The notes beneath the pieces were generated by a model, which saw only the letters and a program-made list of their open reading frames with translations, was not told the DNA's origin and did no database searches. Positions 1 through 7,700 of a DNA stretch of 64,000 nucleotides are shown here, one piece after another. The translations under genes and the position numbers were made by a program. This stretch comes from Castellaniella ginsengisoli. Its GTDB lineage: Bacteria > Pseudomonadota > Gammaproteobacteria > Burkholderiales > Burkholderiaceae_B. Within the stretch, counting starts at the first letter, position 1, and each line of letters starts with the position of its first letter. The stretch is taken from assembly GCF_039523235.1 (NCBI RefSeq), contig NZ_BAAAEX010000001.1. The stretch is one strand, 5' to 3'.

Positions 1-2
1 CC

Positions 3-155
3 AAGAACGACAGGGAAAACATCACTGGCGCTGAATTGATGGCCTTGCGGATGCTGGCTTCGGACTTGTTGAGATTGGCGCCATCACAGATGGACGCCGC
101 CATCGGGGACGGCTCGCTACAGGAGATTTGCCATGACGATCAAACGTTCGGCTGA
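3..155 (+). CDS. RelE-like toxin, C-terminal fragment (cut by window edge)
   Basis: The reading frame is open from the window start and codes for about 50 residues ending in EICHDDQTFG. The segment KNDRENITGAELMALRMLA matches the usual C-terminus of the RelE-type toxins whose tail reads 'KNExxNI..xELxALxxLA'. These toxins are generally ribosome-dependent mRNA interferases. The stop lies 23 nt inside the downstream XRE antitoxin gene, the toxin-first order and overlap typical of this family. The N-terminus and core lie outside the window, so activity cannot be judged. Confidence 0.7.
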   Translation, partial: KNDRENITGAELMALRMLASDLLRLAPSQMDAAIGDGSLQEICHDDQTFG

Positions 156-456
156 CAGCCCGCTGCTGGCCGCTGTCCATGAAACGGCCCGCGACTTGCA
201 TCGGCTGGGATTCATCGACAAACGCAAGATGCTGCGCTATGACGCCCTGTGCCTGGATCCGGTCCCCGCCTATACCAGTGAACAAATCCGCGCCATGCGT
301 ACGAAGCTCAGGCTCAGCCAGTCCGTGTTGGCCGCTGTGCTCAACACCAGCGTCTCGACCGTTCGCAAGTGGGAGCAGGGCGACAAGCAACCCAGTGGTC
401 CTTCCTTGAAGCTGCTGAATCTGCTGGACCGCAAAGGATTGGAGGCTGTGCTGTGA
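133..456 (+). CDS. XRE-family antitoxin (NadS/HigA-like)
   Basis: A 107-residue protein with a C-terminal helix-turn-helix (about residues 48-100: SEQIRAMRTKLRLSQSVLA, then VSTVRKWEQGDKQPSGPS). The WEQG.x.P.GP pattern is characteristic of XRE antitoxins that partner RelE-like toxins, which neutralise the toxin and repress their own operon. The N-terminal 45 residues would be the toxin-binding part. It overlaps the toxin frame by 23 nt, and an AGGAG-like site (aggagatttgcc) precedes the ATG, so the two are probably translationally coupled. Family assignment is firm; the exact subfamily is inferred. Confidence 0.8.
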   Translation: MTIKRSADSPLLAAVHETARDLHRLGFIDKRKMLRYDALCLDPVPAYTSEQIRAMRTKLRLSQSVLAAVLNTSVSTVRKWEQGDKQPSGPSLKLLNLLDRKGLEAVL

Positions 457-493
457 CCCCCGGCGCGCTTGCTTCGTATGGCCGCATGACATA

Positions 494-2149
494 ATGACCG
501 GCGATTCCGCCGACCTTCATTCCGCCGCCATGTCCGATCGCCTTGCCGCCGATACGCTTGCCCCCCTCACCGGGCTTCCCGAGTGGAAGCGCTTTGCCTT
601 GGTGGCGCAGACCTGCGCATCGCGCACCGGCGTGCTGGACCTGATCGAGGCCCCCGGCCTGACACTCGATTCCAGCGGCCAGCGTCATTCGCCCGAACTC
701 ATGGCCGCAGGCGAGGCCTTGCTGCGGGCGCGGGATTTCGACACGCAGCGCGCGCGCCTGCTGGCGGGCGAGATCGTCAACGTCACCGAAGACCGCGCCG
801 CCTGGCATACCCTGCTGCGCGCGCCCGAGGCGCCGCCCGAGGTGCAGGCCGAGCGCGAACGCATGGACGCCTGGGTGCAGCGCGCCGATGCCGGACGGCG
901 CTGGCGCCACGTCGTGCATGTGGGCATCGGCGGATCCGATTGGGGAGTGCGCCTGGCGGTGACGGCCTTCGGCTATGCCGGCACCTGGCGCGACGTGCGC
1001 TTCGTCGCCAATATCGACGGCCACGCGATCGAAGGCGGATTGGCGGGGCTGGACCCGCGCGAAACCCTGGTCGTGCTGGTCTCCAAATCCTTCACCACGG
1101 CGGAAACCCTGGAAAACGGCGCGCGCGCGCGCGAATGGCTGATGGCGTCCGGCCTGGATCCGGCCGCTCATCTGGCGGCGGTCACCGCCCGGCCCGACCG
1201 CGCCCGCGCCTGGGGCGTGCCGGAAAACCAGATTTTTCAATTGTGGGATTGGGTCGGCGGGCGGTTTTCGCTCTGGTCCGCGGTCAGCCTGAGCACCGCG
1301 CTGGCCGTGGGCGTCGAAGTGCTGGAGGGCTTGCGCGCGGGCGCGGCCGCCATGGATGCGCATTTCGCCCAGGCGCCTCTGGCGGAAAACGCTCCGGTGC
1401 GCATGGCGCTGGCCGGGGTGGCCAACCGCAGCGTGCTGGGCCAGGGGTCGCTGAACATCGCCCCCTACGACTCGCGTCTCGCGAACCTGGTGCCCTACAT
1501 CCAGCAACTGGATATGGAATCCCTGGGCAAGTCGGTGGATGTCGCCGGCCGTCCCGTGGGCGTGCCCACCGGCCCGGCCGTCTGGGGCATGCCCGGCACC
1601 GATGCGCAGCACACCTTCTTTCAATGGATGCACCAGGGCAGCGACGGCGCGCCGGTGGACTTCATCCTGTGCCGCGAGGCCGACCATCATTGGCCGGCGC
1701 ACCACCGCCAGTTGCTGGCCAACTGCCTGGCCCAGCGCGAGGCCTTGATGCGCGGCAAGACCCTGGCCCAGGCGCACGCAGAGTGCCTGGCCGAGGGCAT
1801 GGATGAAGCCCGCGCCGCCTGGCTGGCGCCGCACCGCGTCCATCCGGGCGGGCGCCCCAACCACCTGATCGCGCTGCCGCGCCTGTCCCCGTATTCCCTG
1901 GGCGCCCTGCTGGCCCTGTACGAACACCGCGTCTTCACGCAAGGCGTGATCTGGGGCATCGACCCCTTCGACCAATGGGGCGTCGAATACGGCAAGATCC
2001 TGGCGCGCGGCATCATTGCCGAACTGGATCCGGCAGTCAGCCAAGCGCACCGCGCCGACGCGGCCGGCCCCGGCTCATCCGCCGGCGGCAGGCCGGGCGC
2101 CGGGCACGACGCTTCCACCCGCCACTGGATCGACCGCCTGCGGGGTTGA
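494..2149 (+). CDS. pgi: Glucose-6-phosphate isomerase
   Basis: Cytoplasmic enzyme interconverting glucose-6-phosphate and fructose-6-phosphate, and so supplying the hexose-phosphate pool used for nucleotide-sugar synthesis downstream. At 551 aa it has the full family length. Visible signatures are GIGGSDWG (144-151), SKSFTTAETLENG (197-209), GTDAQHTFFQWMHQG (368-382) and WGVEYGK (495-501). The catalytic residues expected for the family are present: Glu342, His373 and Lys501. A second in-frame ATG at residue 13 (position 530) could be the real start. The C-terminal tail (515-545) is Gly/Ala-rich and unlikely to matter for catalysis. Confidence 0.97.
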   Translation: MTGDSADLHSAAMSDRLAADTLAPLTGLPEWKRFALVAQTCASRTGVLDLIEAPGLTLDSSGQRHSPELMAAGEALLRARDFDTQRARLLAGEIVNVTEDRAAWHTLLRAPEAPPEVQAERERMDAWVQRADAGRRWRHVVHVGIGGSDWGVRLAVTAFGYAGTWRDVRFVANIDGHAIEGGLAGLDPRETLVVLVSKSFTTAETLENGARAREWLMASGLDPAAHLAAVTARPDRARAWGVPENQIFQLWDWVGGRFSLWSAVSLSTALAVGVEVLEGLRAGAAAMDAHFAQAPLAENAPVRMALAGVANRSVLGQGSLNIAPYDSRLANLVPYIQQLDMESLGKSVDVAGRPVGVPTGPAVWGMPGTDAQHTFFQWMHQGSDGAPVDFILCREADHHWPAHHRQLLANCLAQREALMRGKTLAQAHAECLAEGMDEARAAWLAPHRVHPGGRPNHLIALPRLSPYSLGALLALYEHRVFTQGVIWGIDPFDQWGVEYGKILARGIIAELDPAVSQAHRADAAGPGSSAGGRPGAGHDASTRHWIDRLRG

Positions 2150-2299
2150 AATCTAGGGGCTTTCCCGGTCTTTCACCCCGGTCCGGGCGGGATTGTCTGA
2201 AAACGCTCAGGGTTTACCCAGGATTATGCGCCGGGCCGAAAAAACCTTATCGTGCTTTGCACATGACGATGCGTGGCGACCTCCGGTAGAGTGGCCACT

Positions 2300-2320
2300 A
2301 AACGCTGGAAAAGCGTTTTT
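2300..2320 (+). terminator. Short hairpin with T-run, weak terminator or attenuator
   Basis: AAACGCT (2300-2306) pairs with AGCGTTT (2312-2318) around a GGAAA loop and runs straight into TT. It lies between pgi and the purine permease gene. The stem is only 7 bp and AT-rich at its base, so termination would be weak; it could equally be part of the permease leader. Confidence 0.4.
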
Positions 2321-2341
2321 CAGACTTCAAAACCAAGACAT

Positions 2342-2388
2342 GAGGGCCATCCCCGCGCAAGGGCGAGCCCCGACCCTGGAGACAAGAC
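2342..2388 (+). promoter_or_regulatory. Structured leader just before the permease start (candidate purine-sensing RNA)
   Basis: AGGG (2343-2346) can pair with CCCT (2374-2377), and inside it CCC (2352-2354) with GGG (2361-2363), leaving two asymmetric internal loops. The fold ends next to the GGAG ribosome binding site (2378-2381). Compact RNAs of this size precede xanthine/uric acid permease genes in betaproteobacteria (xanthine-I/NMT1 class). I cannot confirm the consensus by eye, so this is only a candidate. Confidence 0.25.
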
Positions 2389-3873
2389 ATGAGCAAAACC
2401 GTCGCCCCGGTGGATGAAATCCTGCCGATGGGCCAACTGACGGCCCTGGGCTTGCAACACGTGCTGGTCATGTACGCCGGCGCCGTGGCCGTCCCCTTGA
2501 TCATCGGCCGGGCGCTCGGCCTGGACGCCCACGAAGTATCGCTGCTGATCGCCGCCGACCTGTTCGCCTGCGGCATCGCCACCATCATCCAGTCCCTGGG
2601 CGCCACCCCGTGGTTCGGGATCAAGCTGCCCGTCATCATGGGCGTCAGCTTCGCCCCGGTCGGGCCCATGATCCACATCGCCCAGTCCAACCCAGGGCAC
2701 GAAGGCGCGCAGCTCTTGTTCGGCACCATCATCGCGGCGGGGATCATCACCATCCTCATCGCCCCCTGGATCAGCCGCCTGTTGCGCTTCTTCCCGCCGG
2801 TCGTCACCGGCACCATCATCGCCATCATCGGCATCACCCTGATGCGCGTGGGCATCAACTGGATCTTCGGCAACCCCTTCGGCCCCACCGCGCCGTCCCT
2901 GGTCGATCCCAACTACGTCGCGTGGCTGAACGACATCCGGGCCGCCTCGGGCGCGCCGGGCTCGCCCTTGCCGGCCGTGCCCGAGGGCCTGGCGCTCATG
3001 CCCACGATGCCCAATCCCAAGTACGCCAATCTCACCGGCGTGGGCATCGCCGCCATCGTGCTGGTGTCGATCCTGCTGATCGCCAAGTTCTGCAAGGGTT
3101 TCCTGGCCAACATCGCCGTGCTGCTGGGCATCGTCATCGGCGCCGTCATCACGTCCGCCATGGGCATCATGACCTTCGAGAAGGTCGGCCGGGCCGAATG
3201 GGTGGACATCGTCATGCCCTTTCATTTCGGCATGCCGAAGTTCGATTTCTGGATGATCCTGACCATGGTTCTGGTCATGATCGTGATCCTGATCGAATCC
3301 ACCGGCATGTTCCTGGCCCTGTCGGACATGACCGGCAAGAAGATCGGCCAGAAAGACCTGGCGCGCGGCCTGCGCACCGACGGCCTGGGCACCCTGATCG
3401 GCGGCATCTTCAACACCTTCCCGTATTCCAGCTTCTCCCAGAACGTCGGCCTGGTCGCCGTCACGGGGGTGCGCAGCCGCTTCGTCTGCGTGGCCAGCGG
3501 GGTCATCCTGCTGGTGCTGGGTCTGCTGCCCAAGCTGGCGGCGCTGGTCGAATCCCTGCCCACCGTCGTGCTGGGCGGCGCGGGCATCGTGATGTTCGGC
3601 ATGGTCACCGCCACCGGCATCCGCATCCTGGGCGGAGTGGATTTCGCCAAGAACCGCAACAACGCCATGATCGTGGCCATCTCCATCGGCATGGGCATGA
3701 TCCCCGTGGTCGCCCCGAACTTCCGCCAGTGGATGCCGCACGCCATCCACCCGCTGATCGAATCGGGCATCCTGCTGACGTCGCTGTCGGCCGTGCTGCT
3801 GAACGTGTTCTTCAACGGCGCCCCGCACGATACCGACGCCGCCGTCGAAGCCGCTAAGCACGCGGAGGCTTGA
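2389..3873 (+). CDS. NCS2-family xanthine/uracil/uric acid:cation symporter
   Basis: A 494-residue inner-membrane protein with about 12-14 hydrophobic segments. NCS2 hallmarks are the QH motif region GLQHVLVMYAG (about 21-31), ESTGMFLALSDMTGKK (about 304-319) and the signature FPYSSFSQNVGLVAVTG (about 344-360). The family takes up nucleobases with protons or Na+. The variant here looks like the xanthine/urate branch rather than uracil (UraA), but the substrate is inferred. It is transcribed alone, with a GGAG site 7 nt upstream and a 239-nt leader. The C-terminus is short and polar (HDTDAAVEAAKHAEA). Confidence 0.93.
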   Translation: MSKTVAPVDEILPMGQLTALGLQHVLVMYAGAVAVPLIIGRALGLDAHEVSLLIAADLFACGIATIIQSLGATPWFGIKLPVIMGVSFAPVGPMIHIAQSNPGHEGAQLLFGTIIAAGIITILIAPWISRLLRFFPPVVTGTIIAIIGITLMRVGINWIFGNPFGPTAPSLVDPNYVAWLNDIRAASGAPGSPLPAVPEGLALMPTMPNPKYANLTGVGIAAIVLVSILLIAKFCKGFLANIAVLLGIVIGAVITSAMGIMTFEKVGRAEWVDIVMPFHFGMPKFDFWMILTMVLVMIVILIESTGMFLALSDMTGKKIGQKDLARGLRTDGLGTLIGGIFNTFPYSSFSQNVGLVAVTGVRSRFVCVASGVILLVLGLLPKLAALVESLPTVVLGGAGIVMFGMVTATGIRILGGVDFAKNRNNAMIVAISIGMGMIPVVAPNFRQWMPHAIHPLIESGILLTSLSAVLLNVFFNGAPHDTDAAVEAAKHAEA

Positions 3874-3933
3874 TCTTCAGGCGGTCTGGATGGCTGGCCT
3901 GGCCATCCGGTTCCGCTGCCGCGCGTCATGCAT

Positions 3934-3964
3934 CGGGCGCCTTCCTTGAAAGAGGAGGCGCCCG
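3934..3964 (+). terminator. Inverted repeat downstream of the permease
   Basis: CGGGCGCC (3934-3941) is perfectly complementary to GGCGCCCG (3957-3964) around a 15-nt purine-rich loop, 60 nt after the permease stop. It is followed by aattgttgct, with no proper T-run, so it may be Rho-assisted or simply mRNA-stabilising. Confidence 0.45.
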
Positions 3965-4072
3965 AATTGTTGCTGCGAGGTGATCCGGGCAGGCGACAGG
4001 CTTGCGTAGAAGTCGCAGGCTGACAGTGCAGGTTCAGGTGGATATGCTGGATTTCCTTTGGTCATGATTCTG

Positions 4073-4093
4073 GATGATATACAATGATGATAT
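4073..4093 (+). promoter_or_regulatory. Direct repeat in the vapBC promoter region, probable VapB operator
   Basis: GATGATAT occurs twice (4073-4080 and 4086-4093) with TATACAAT, a good -10 candidate, between them. It sits 20-40 nt upstream of the preferred vapB start. Ribbon-helix-helix antitoxins bind such short repeats to repress their own operon. This reading is inferred from position and repetition only. Confidence 0.4.
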
Positions 4094-4113
4094 CTTCTGA
4101 GGGCTCAAAAACC

Positions 4114-4332
4114 ATGGCCAGAATCCTCATCGATCTCTCGGAAACGCAGTTGCAGGCCCTTGCCGCAAAAGTGCGCACCGAAGGGCGGTCCCGTGCGGCC
4201 ATCATTCGTGATGCCATCGATGCCTATCTCGCGCACCATGCGCCGGGTGATGCATCGGCCGTGTTCGGTCTCTGGCGGGATCGCTCGATCGACGGGCTCG
4301 AATACCAGGAGGCGCAAAGAGCGGAATGGTAA
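4114..4332 (+). CDS. vapB: Ribbon-helix-helix antitoxin (VapB/CopG type)
   Basis: A 72-residue protein beginning MARILIDLSETQLQALA, the N-terminal beta-strand plus helix of a CopG/RHH DNA-binding fold, then RSRAAIIRDAIDAYL. The C-terminal third (GLWRDRSIDGLEYQEAQRAEW) is the toxin-binding tail; 'FGLWKDR..DGL.YQ..LR.EW' is typical of VapB partners of PIN toxins. An in-frame ATG 30 nt upstream (4084) would add MMISSEGSKT, which lies in the presumed operator, so I prefer 4114 with GAGGG 10 nt upstream. Its 3' end overlaps vapC by 7 nt. Confidence 0.88.
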   Translation: MARILIDLSETQLQALAAKVRTEGRSRAAIIRDAIDAYLAHHAPGDASAVFGLWRDRSIDGLEYQEAQRAEW

Positions 4333-4685
4333 GAGCGCTGATCGATACCAACGTGCTCATCGATTTCCTCAGCGGGCACGAAAAGGCACATACCGAACTC
4401 GACCGCCATGCGCGGCCGGCCATCAGCATCATTACCTGGATGGAGGTGCTGGCGGGTGCCGTGCCGCACGAAGAATCCGCGATCCGTCGCTGGCTGGATT
4501 CCTTCGAGCGGATCGGGGTGGATGACCAGGTGGCGGGTCGTGCCGTCGTCATCCGCAGGGAACGGCGCATCCGGCTACCGGATGCCATCATCTGGGCTTC
4601 TGCCCAGGTCCATGGGATGTTGCTGGTGTCGCGTAACCATCGGGATTTTCCCGTGGATGCCCCGGATGTGCGGGTGCCATATTGA
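4326..4685 (+). CDS. vapC: PIN-domain ribonuclease toxin (VapC)
   Basis: A 119-residue PIN domain. The acidic residues that hold the catalytic Mg2+ are visible: Asp7 (ALIDTNVLIDFL), Glu40 (TWMEVLAG), Asp86 (RLPDAIIWA) and Asp107 (HRDF). VapC toxins cleave tRNA or rRNA and are held inactive by VapB. The start codon lies inside vapB (7-nt overlap), so the pair is translationally coupled. The stop is followed immediately by the RfaH-like gene, whose ATG overlaps it by 4 nt. The antiterminator may therefore be transcribed from the vapBC promoter. Confidence 0.9.
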   Translation: MVRALIDTNVLIDFLSGHEKAHTELDRHARPAISIITWMEVLAGAVPHEESAIRRWLDSFERIGVDDQVAGRAVVIRRERRIRLPDAIIWASAQVHGMLLVSRNHRDFPVDAPDVRVPY

Positions 4686-5187
4686 ATACGCCTGATCTTC
4701 CCTCCGCCTGGTACGTCGCTCACACCAAGCCCCGTCAGGAACGTACCGCCGCCGAACAACTGCGGCGCCAGGATTTCGAGGTCTATCTGCCGCTGTTCAA
4801 GGTCTTCCGGGAACCTGGGCGGCGTTGGCGCGCGGCCGTCGCGCCNGCTACCTGTTCCTGCGGCCCACCCGGGCCACGCAGTCCCTGTCCGTGGTGCGTT
4901 CCACGGTGGGCGTCAGCCGGCTGGTCATGTTCGGCCACCAGCCCGCCACCCTGGCGGACGATGCCGTCCAGGCCATCCGCCGGGCCGAAGACCTGCGCGA
5001 AACCGCCGGTCTGGCCGACATCGGCCCCTACCAGCCCGGCATGGCCGTGCGCCTGCGGGATCCGGCGCTGGCCGGCGTCCAGGCACTGGTCCGGGCGGTC
5101 TCCGCCGACCGCGTCACCCTGCTGCTGGACATCCTGGGCCGCCCGCAGACCGTGCAGGTCGAGTTCGGGCGGATCGCACCGCTGTAG
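4682..5187 (+). CDS. NusG-family transcription antiterminator, RfaH-like, frame broken at an ambiguous base
   Basis: The N-terminal part (AWYVAHTKPRQERTAAEQL, then FEVYLPLFKVFREPGRRWR) is the NGN domain, and the C-terminal part (residues about 110-165, PGMAVRLRDPALAGVQALV) is a KOW domain. RfaH-type proteins bind RNA polymerase paused at ops sites and let it read through long glycan operons. The two halves are in different frames. The break coincides with the N at 4846, between RAAVAP and YLFLRPT. Adding one base restores the frame (P-R-Y-L-F-L), but the usual (E)PLFP that precedes RYLFL would still be missing. This is probably an assembly gap rather than a true pseudogene. Its ATG overlaps vapC. 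Confidence 0.8.
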
Positions 5188-5356
5188 CCGGGCGGAAGCT
5201 CCGCCTTGCCTCCAGTGCAGGTTGTGATCAATCCACCACAGCCCGCCTCGCTTACAAGACAGATATCCATAAGATGGGCGATGCAACATGCTCCCATCCC
5301 GTCAATGTGTCTACAGAAAGATGGATCATTGATTTAAATGCATCTACAATCAGAAT

Positions 5357-5635
5357 ATGGATATCGAATTTGATCCGTATAAATCGAGGATCAATGAGCG
5401 AGAGCGCGGCCTGCCGTTCGCGTTGGCGTCCCAGTTCGAGTTCGAGACCGCGGTATTCAAAGTCGATGCACGGTGCGATTACGGCGAGGTGCGCATCCGG
5501 GCGCTGGGCAAGATCGATGGCCGTGTGCATGTGGTGGTATTCACAGAGCGCGAGCATACGATCCGCATCATCAGCTTGCGCAAGGCCAATCGGCGGCAGG
5601 TGTATTTGTATGAGCAAGAAATCAGTCGACCCTGA
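5357..5635 (+). CDS. brnT: BrnT-family ribonuclease toxin
   Basis: A 92-residue DUF497/BrnT protein: MDIEFDPYKSRINERERGLPF, an acidic strand, then VRIRALGKIDGRVHVVVFTER and IRIISLRKANRRQ, the RelE-like fold of Brucella BrnT with the arginine/lysine-rich C-terminal active-site strand. BrnT blocks translation by RNA cleavage. A TACAAT -10-like box lies 10 nt before the start. It overlaps the antitoxin gene by 26 nt. It follows the RfaH-like gene after a 169-nt gap that contains no other gene. Confidence 0.88.
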   Translation: MDIEFDPYKSRINERERGLPFALASQFEFETAVFKVDARCDYGEVRIRALGKIDGRVHVVVFTEREHTIRIISLRKANRRQVYLYEQEISRP

Positions 5636-5888
5636 GCGCGTGGATGACGACAACCCGGAATGGACTGAGACCGACATGCGCACGGCCATGCGCCTGGATG
5701 GATTGCCTGAGTCGCTTCAGCGGAAATTACGCGGGCAACGCGGACCTCAGAAGGCGCCGCGCAAGATTCAGACTGCGGTCCGCTACGACGTCGATATCAT
5801 TGATGCCTTCAAGGCCGGAGGGCCCGGCTGGCAGACCCGCATGAATCAGGCCTTGAGGGAGTGGCTGCGCGGCCGGGAAAAAGCCTAG
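5610..5888 (+). CDS. brnA: BrnA-family antitoxin
   Basis: A 92-residue protein. The N-terminus (SKKSVDPERVDDDNPEWTETD) is the flexible toxin-wrapping segment of BrnA, and the C-terminus (KIQTAVRYDVDIIDAFKAG, then GWQTRMNQALREWL) is the RHH-like DNA-binding and dimerisation part; 'GWQTRMN.ALREW' is the family signature. The start at 5610 overlaps brnT by 26 nt, as is normal for brnTA operons. It ends tail-to-tail with the minus-strand ligase gene, overlapping its stop by 4 nt. Confidence 0.88.
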   Translation: MSKKSVDPERVDDDNPEWTETDMRTAMRLDGLPESLQRKLRGQRGPQKAPRKIQTAVRYDVDIIDAFKAGGPGWQTRMNQALREWLRGREKA

Positions 5889-7189
5889 ACCCCGTGCGCC
5901 GCATCCCGTTCCGCCTGCCGCAGCGCGGCCCACAGCACAGCCAGCGATACCAGGAAGAACATCACCCCGTTGTTGCGGCCCAGAATCACCTGGGTCAGCC
6001 CATAGGCGGCGAAAGCGGCCGGCAACGCCGCCCCGCAGCAGGCCAGCACCCGCACCGCCGGCTCGGGCGCACGCAGGCGGCGGCAGAAATACCAGAAACT
6101 GGCGATCAGCAGCGCCAGAAACGCGATCAGCCCCAGGCTGCCCTGGTGCAGCCAGATCTCGATGAACTGATTGTGCGTATTGGACAGCGTCCCCACAAAG
6201 GGCGCCACCCGTTCGGCCTCGATCAAGGTCTGCAGGTGAGCATCGTATTGCGCATGGCCCCAGCCCAGCAAAGGCCGTTCCGGAATGCTGATCAGTGCCG
6301 CCTTCCAGGCCTCCAGGCGGGAACCGACATTGTTCGAGGCATCGCCTTGCTGGCGGTAGGCTTGCCATTCGTCCAGCGCGGCGGCATAGCGGCTTTCGGC
6401 GATCTGGCCGGCCGGCAGCACGGCCAGCGCGATAACCGCCGTGGCACCCAGCAGGGCGATGCCCGCCAGCAGCGGGCGCAGGTGCGCGCGGCGCAGCAGC
6501 GCCACAGCGGCCAGCACCAGCAGCACCGGCAGCGCGATCAGGCTGCCGCGCGTGGCGGCGGCGATCATGGCGTACAGGCCGGCCAGCGCCCCGGCCAGCA
6601 GCAGGACGCTCCAGGCCCAGCGCCGCTGGATCGCCGCCAGGGCGGCCCCCATCAAGCTCCAGAATCCCATGGTGAGCGCCATGTCGGCAAACGGGATGGC
6701 GCTGGTGACGAAACCTGTGGCGCGTTCATAGCCGATGCCGATCGTCTGCCATGCCGCGATGCCTGCCGTAGCGAACAGGCCCAGCGCCAGCCCCGCCGCA
6801 GCCCAATCCAGGCGCAGCCGGATGCGCCGCAGGCCCGCCAGGATGGGCACGGCCAACAGGTAGCGGGCGCCCTGGTCCAGGTATTTGCCCGAATCCCCGT
6901 GCCACAGCACGGCCAGCGCATTGATGGCGAACACCGCCAGCAGCAGCGCGCATAGCGTGCGGTCCTCGGCCGTCCAGGGGGCGGGCGCAAGCCCGTCCGG
7001 CACACCGGCCTGGGTCCGGCGCCCCGCGCGCCGGGCAGTCCACCACGCGGCCAGCCCGCCCAGCAGCAAGACGCCGCCGCCGATGGAATAGCCTGAGGGC
7101 ACCGACAGCATCAGCAGGAAGAACAGCGCAGCGCCGGCAGACATCCAGGTCGACAGCCAGGCAGGGAGAACGGCCGGAGAAGAGGGCAT
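5885..7189 (-). CDS. waaL: O-antigen ligase family protein (WaaL-like)
   Basis: A 434-residue polytopic inner-membrane protein with about 11-12 hydrophobic segments. It carries the Wzy_C/WaaL signature in the large periplasmic loop (RPLLGWGHAQYD, then NTHNQFIEIWLHQGSLGL near residue 335) with the conserved His. Its role would be transfer of the finished undecaprenyl-linked glycan to lipid A-core. It is encoded opposite to the glycan array and outside it, as waaL often is, and its motif fits ligases better than polymerases. An O-antigen polymerase role cannot be excluded. Confidence 0.75.
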   Translation of the reverse strand: MPSSPAVLPAWLSTWMSAGAALFFLLMLSVPSGYSIGGGVLLLGGLAAWWTARRAGRRTQAGVPDGLAPAPWTAEDRTLCALLLAVFAINALAVLWHGDSGKYLDQGARYLLAVPILAGLRRIRLRLDWAAAGLALGLFATAGIAAWQTIGIGYERATGFVTSAIPFADMALTMGFWSLMGAALAAIQRRWAWSVLLLAGALAGLYAMIAAATRGSLIALPVLLVLAAVALLRRAHLRPLLAGIALLGATAVIALAVLPAGQIAESRYAAALDEWQAYRQQGDASNNVGSRLEAWKAALISIPERPLLGWGHAQYDAHLQTLIEAERVAPFVGTLSNTHNQFIEIWLHQGSLGLIAFLALLIASFWYFCRRLRAPEPAVRVLACCGAALPAAFAAYGLTQVILGRNNGVMFFLVSLAVLWAALRQAERDAAHGV

Positions 7190-7298
7190 GACACAAGCAA
7201 TGACAAAATGTGATGGGATGGATTGTAGCGGGCCGCCGCGCTTCCCCGAGCCCGCACTCTGCCCGCAGACCGCCCGGACCGGATTCGAGCGGCATCAG

Positions 7299-7329
7299 CG
7301 GGCAGGCTAATGCCTGCCCGTCTCTTTTT
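7299..7329 (+). terminator. Strong intrinsic-terminator-like hairpin reading rightward
   Basis: CGGGCAGGC (7299-7307) pairs perfectly with GCCTGCCCG (7312-7320) around TAAT and is followed by TCTCTTTTT. On the plus strand this is a textbook intrinsic terminator, yet no plus-strand gene lies directly upstream; waaL and higA flank it on the minus strand. It could stop antisense transcription coming through waaL. Confidence 0.6.
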
Positions 7330-7693
7330 ATGCGGTCGGCTGGATCAGGCTCTCGGCGGGAATGCCAAGCTCCTGGTGCAGTTTTCGGATCATGGGCAGG
7401 GTCAGGGCGCGCTTCCGGTTCAGTATCTCGTAGACGCGGTTGCGCCGCCCGATCATTGGCTCCAGATCCTTGATACTCAGTCCCGATTGTTCCATGCGAA
7501 ATTTGATTGCTTCGATCGGGTCCGGCAGGTCGATGGGATGATGGCGGGACTCATAGGCTTGCACCAGCGTGGACAGCACTTCCAGCCTGTCGCCCTCCAC
7601 GGTATCGGGCGCGGGATCAAGATCAACCAGGCGAGAAACCTCCTTGAGCGTCCTCTCATAGTCGGCTTCGGTACGGATGGGGCGGATTTCCAT
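7328..7693 (-). CDS. higA: HigA-type antitoxin
   Basis: A 121-residue protein starting MEIRPIRTEADYERTLKEV, the N-terminus shared by HigA/YgjM-type antitoxins. A helix-turn-helix follows in the C-terminal half (FRMEQSGLSIKDLEPMIG, RNRVYEILNRKRALTLPMI). It neutralises HigB and represses the operon. The start was chosen because the family begins at MEIRPIRTE; an upstream in-frame ATG (to 7738) would run into higB. It follows higB by 7 nt. Confidence 0.88.
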   Translation of the reverse strand: MEIRPIRTEADYERTLKEVSRLVDLDPAPDTVEGDRLEVLSTLVQAYESRHHPIDLPDPIEAIKFRMEQSGLSIKDLEPMIGRRNRVYEILNRKRALTLPMIRKLHQELGIPAESLIQPTA

Positions 7694-7700
7694 GATGGGG

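Noticed and set aside
341..2050. 569-codon open frame on the minus strand opposite pgi
   Set aside because: Low-complexity, Ala/Gly/Arg/His-rich translation typical of antisense frames in GC-rich genes; pgi is unambiguous. The same applies to long minus-strand frames at 2320-3861, 9252-11345, 11944-13260 and 59440-61821.
3877..4065. 62-codon minus-strand frame between the permease and vapB
   Set aside because: No ribosome site, contains the terminator-like inverted repeat, and no recognisable protein pattern.
6352..6359. A second GGCGGTAG on the plus strand
   Set aside because: It lies inside waaL on the non-coding strand, continues as GCTTGC rather than CGTGC, and is not in a 5' leader.
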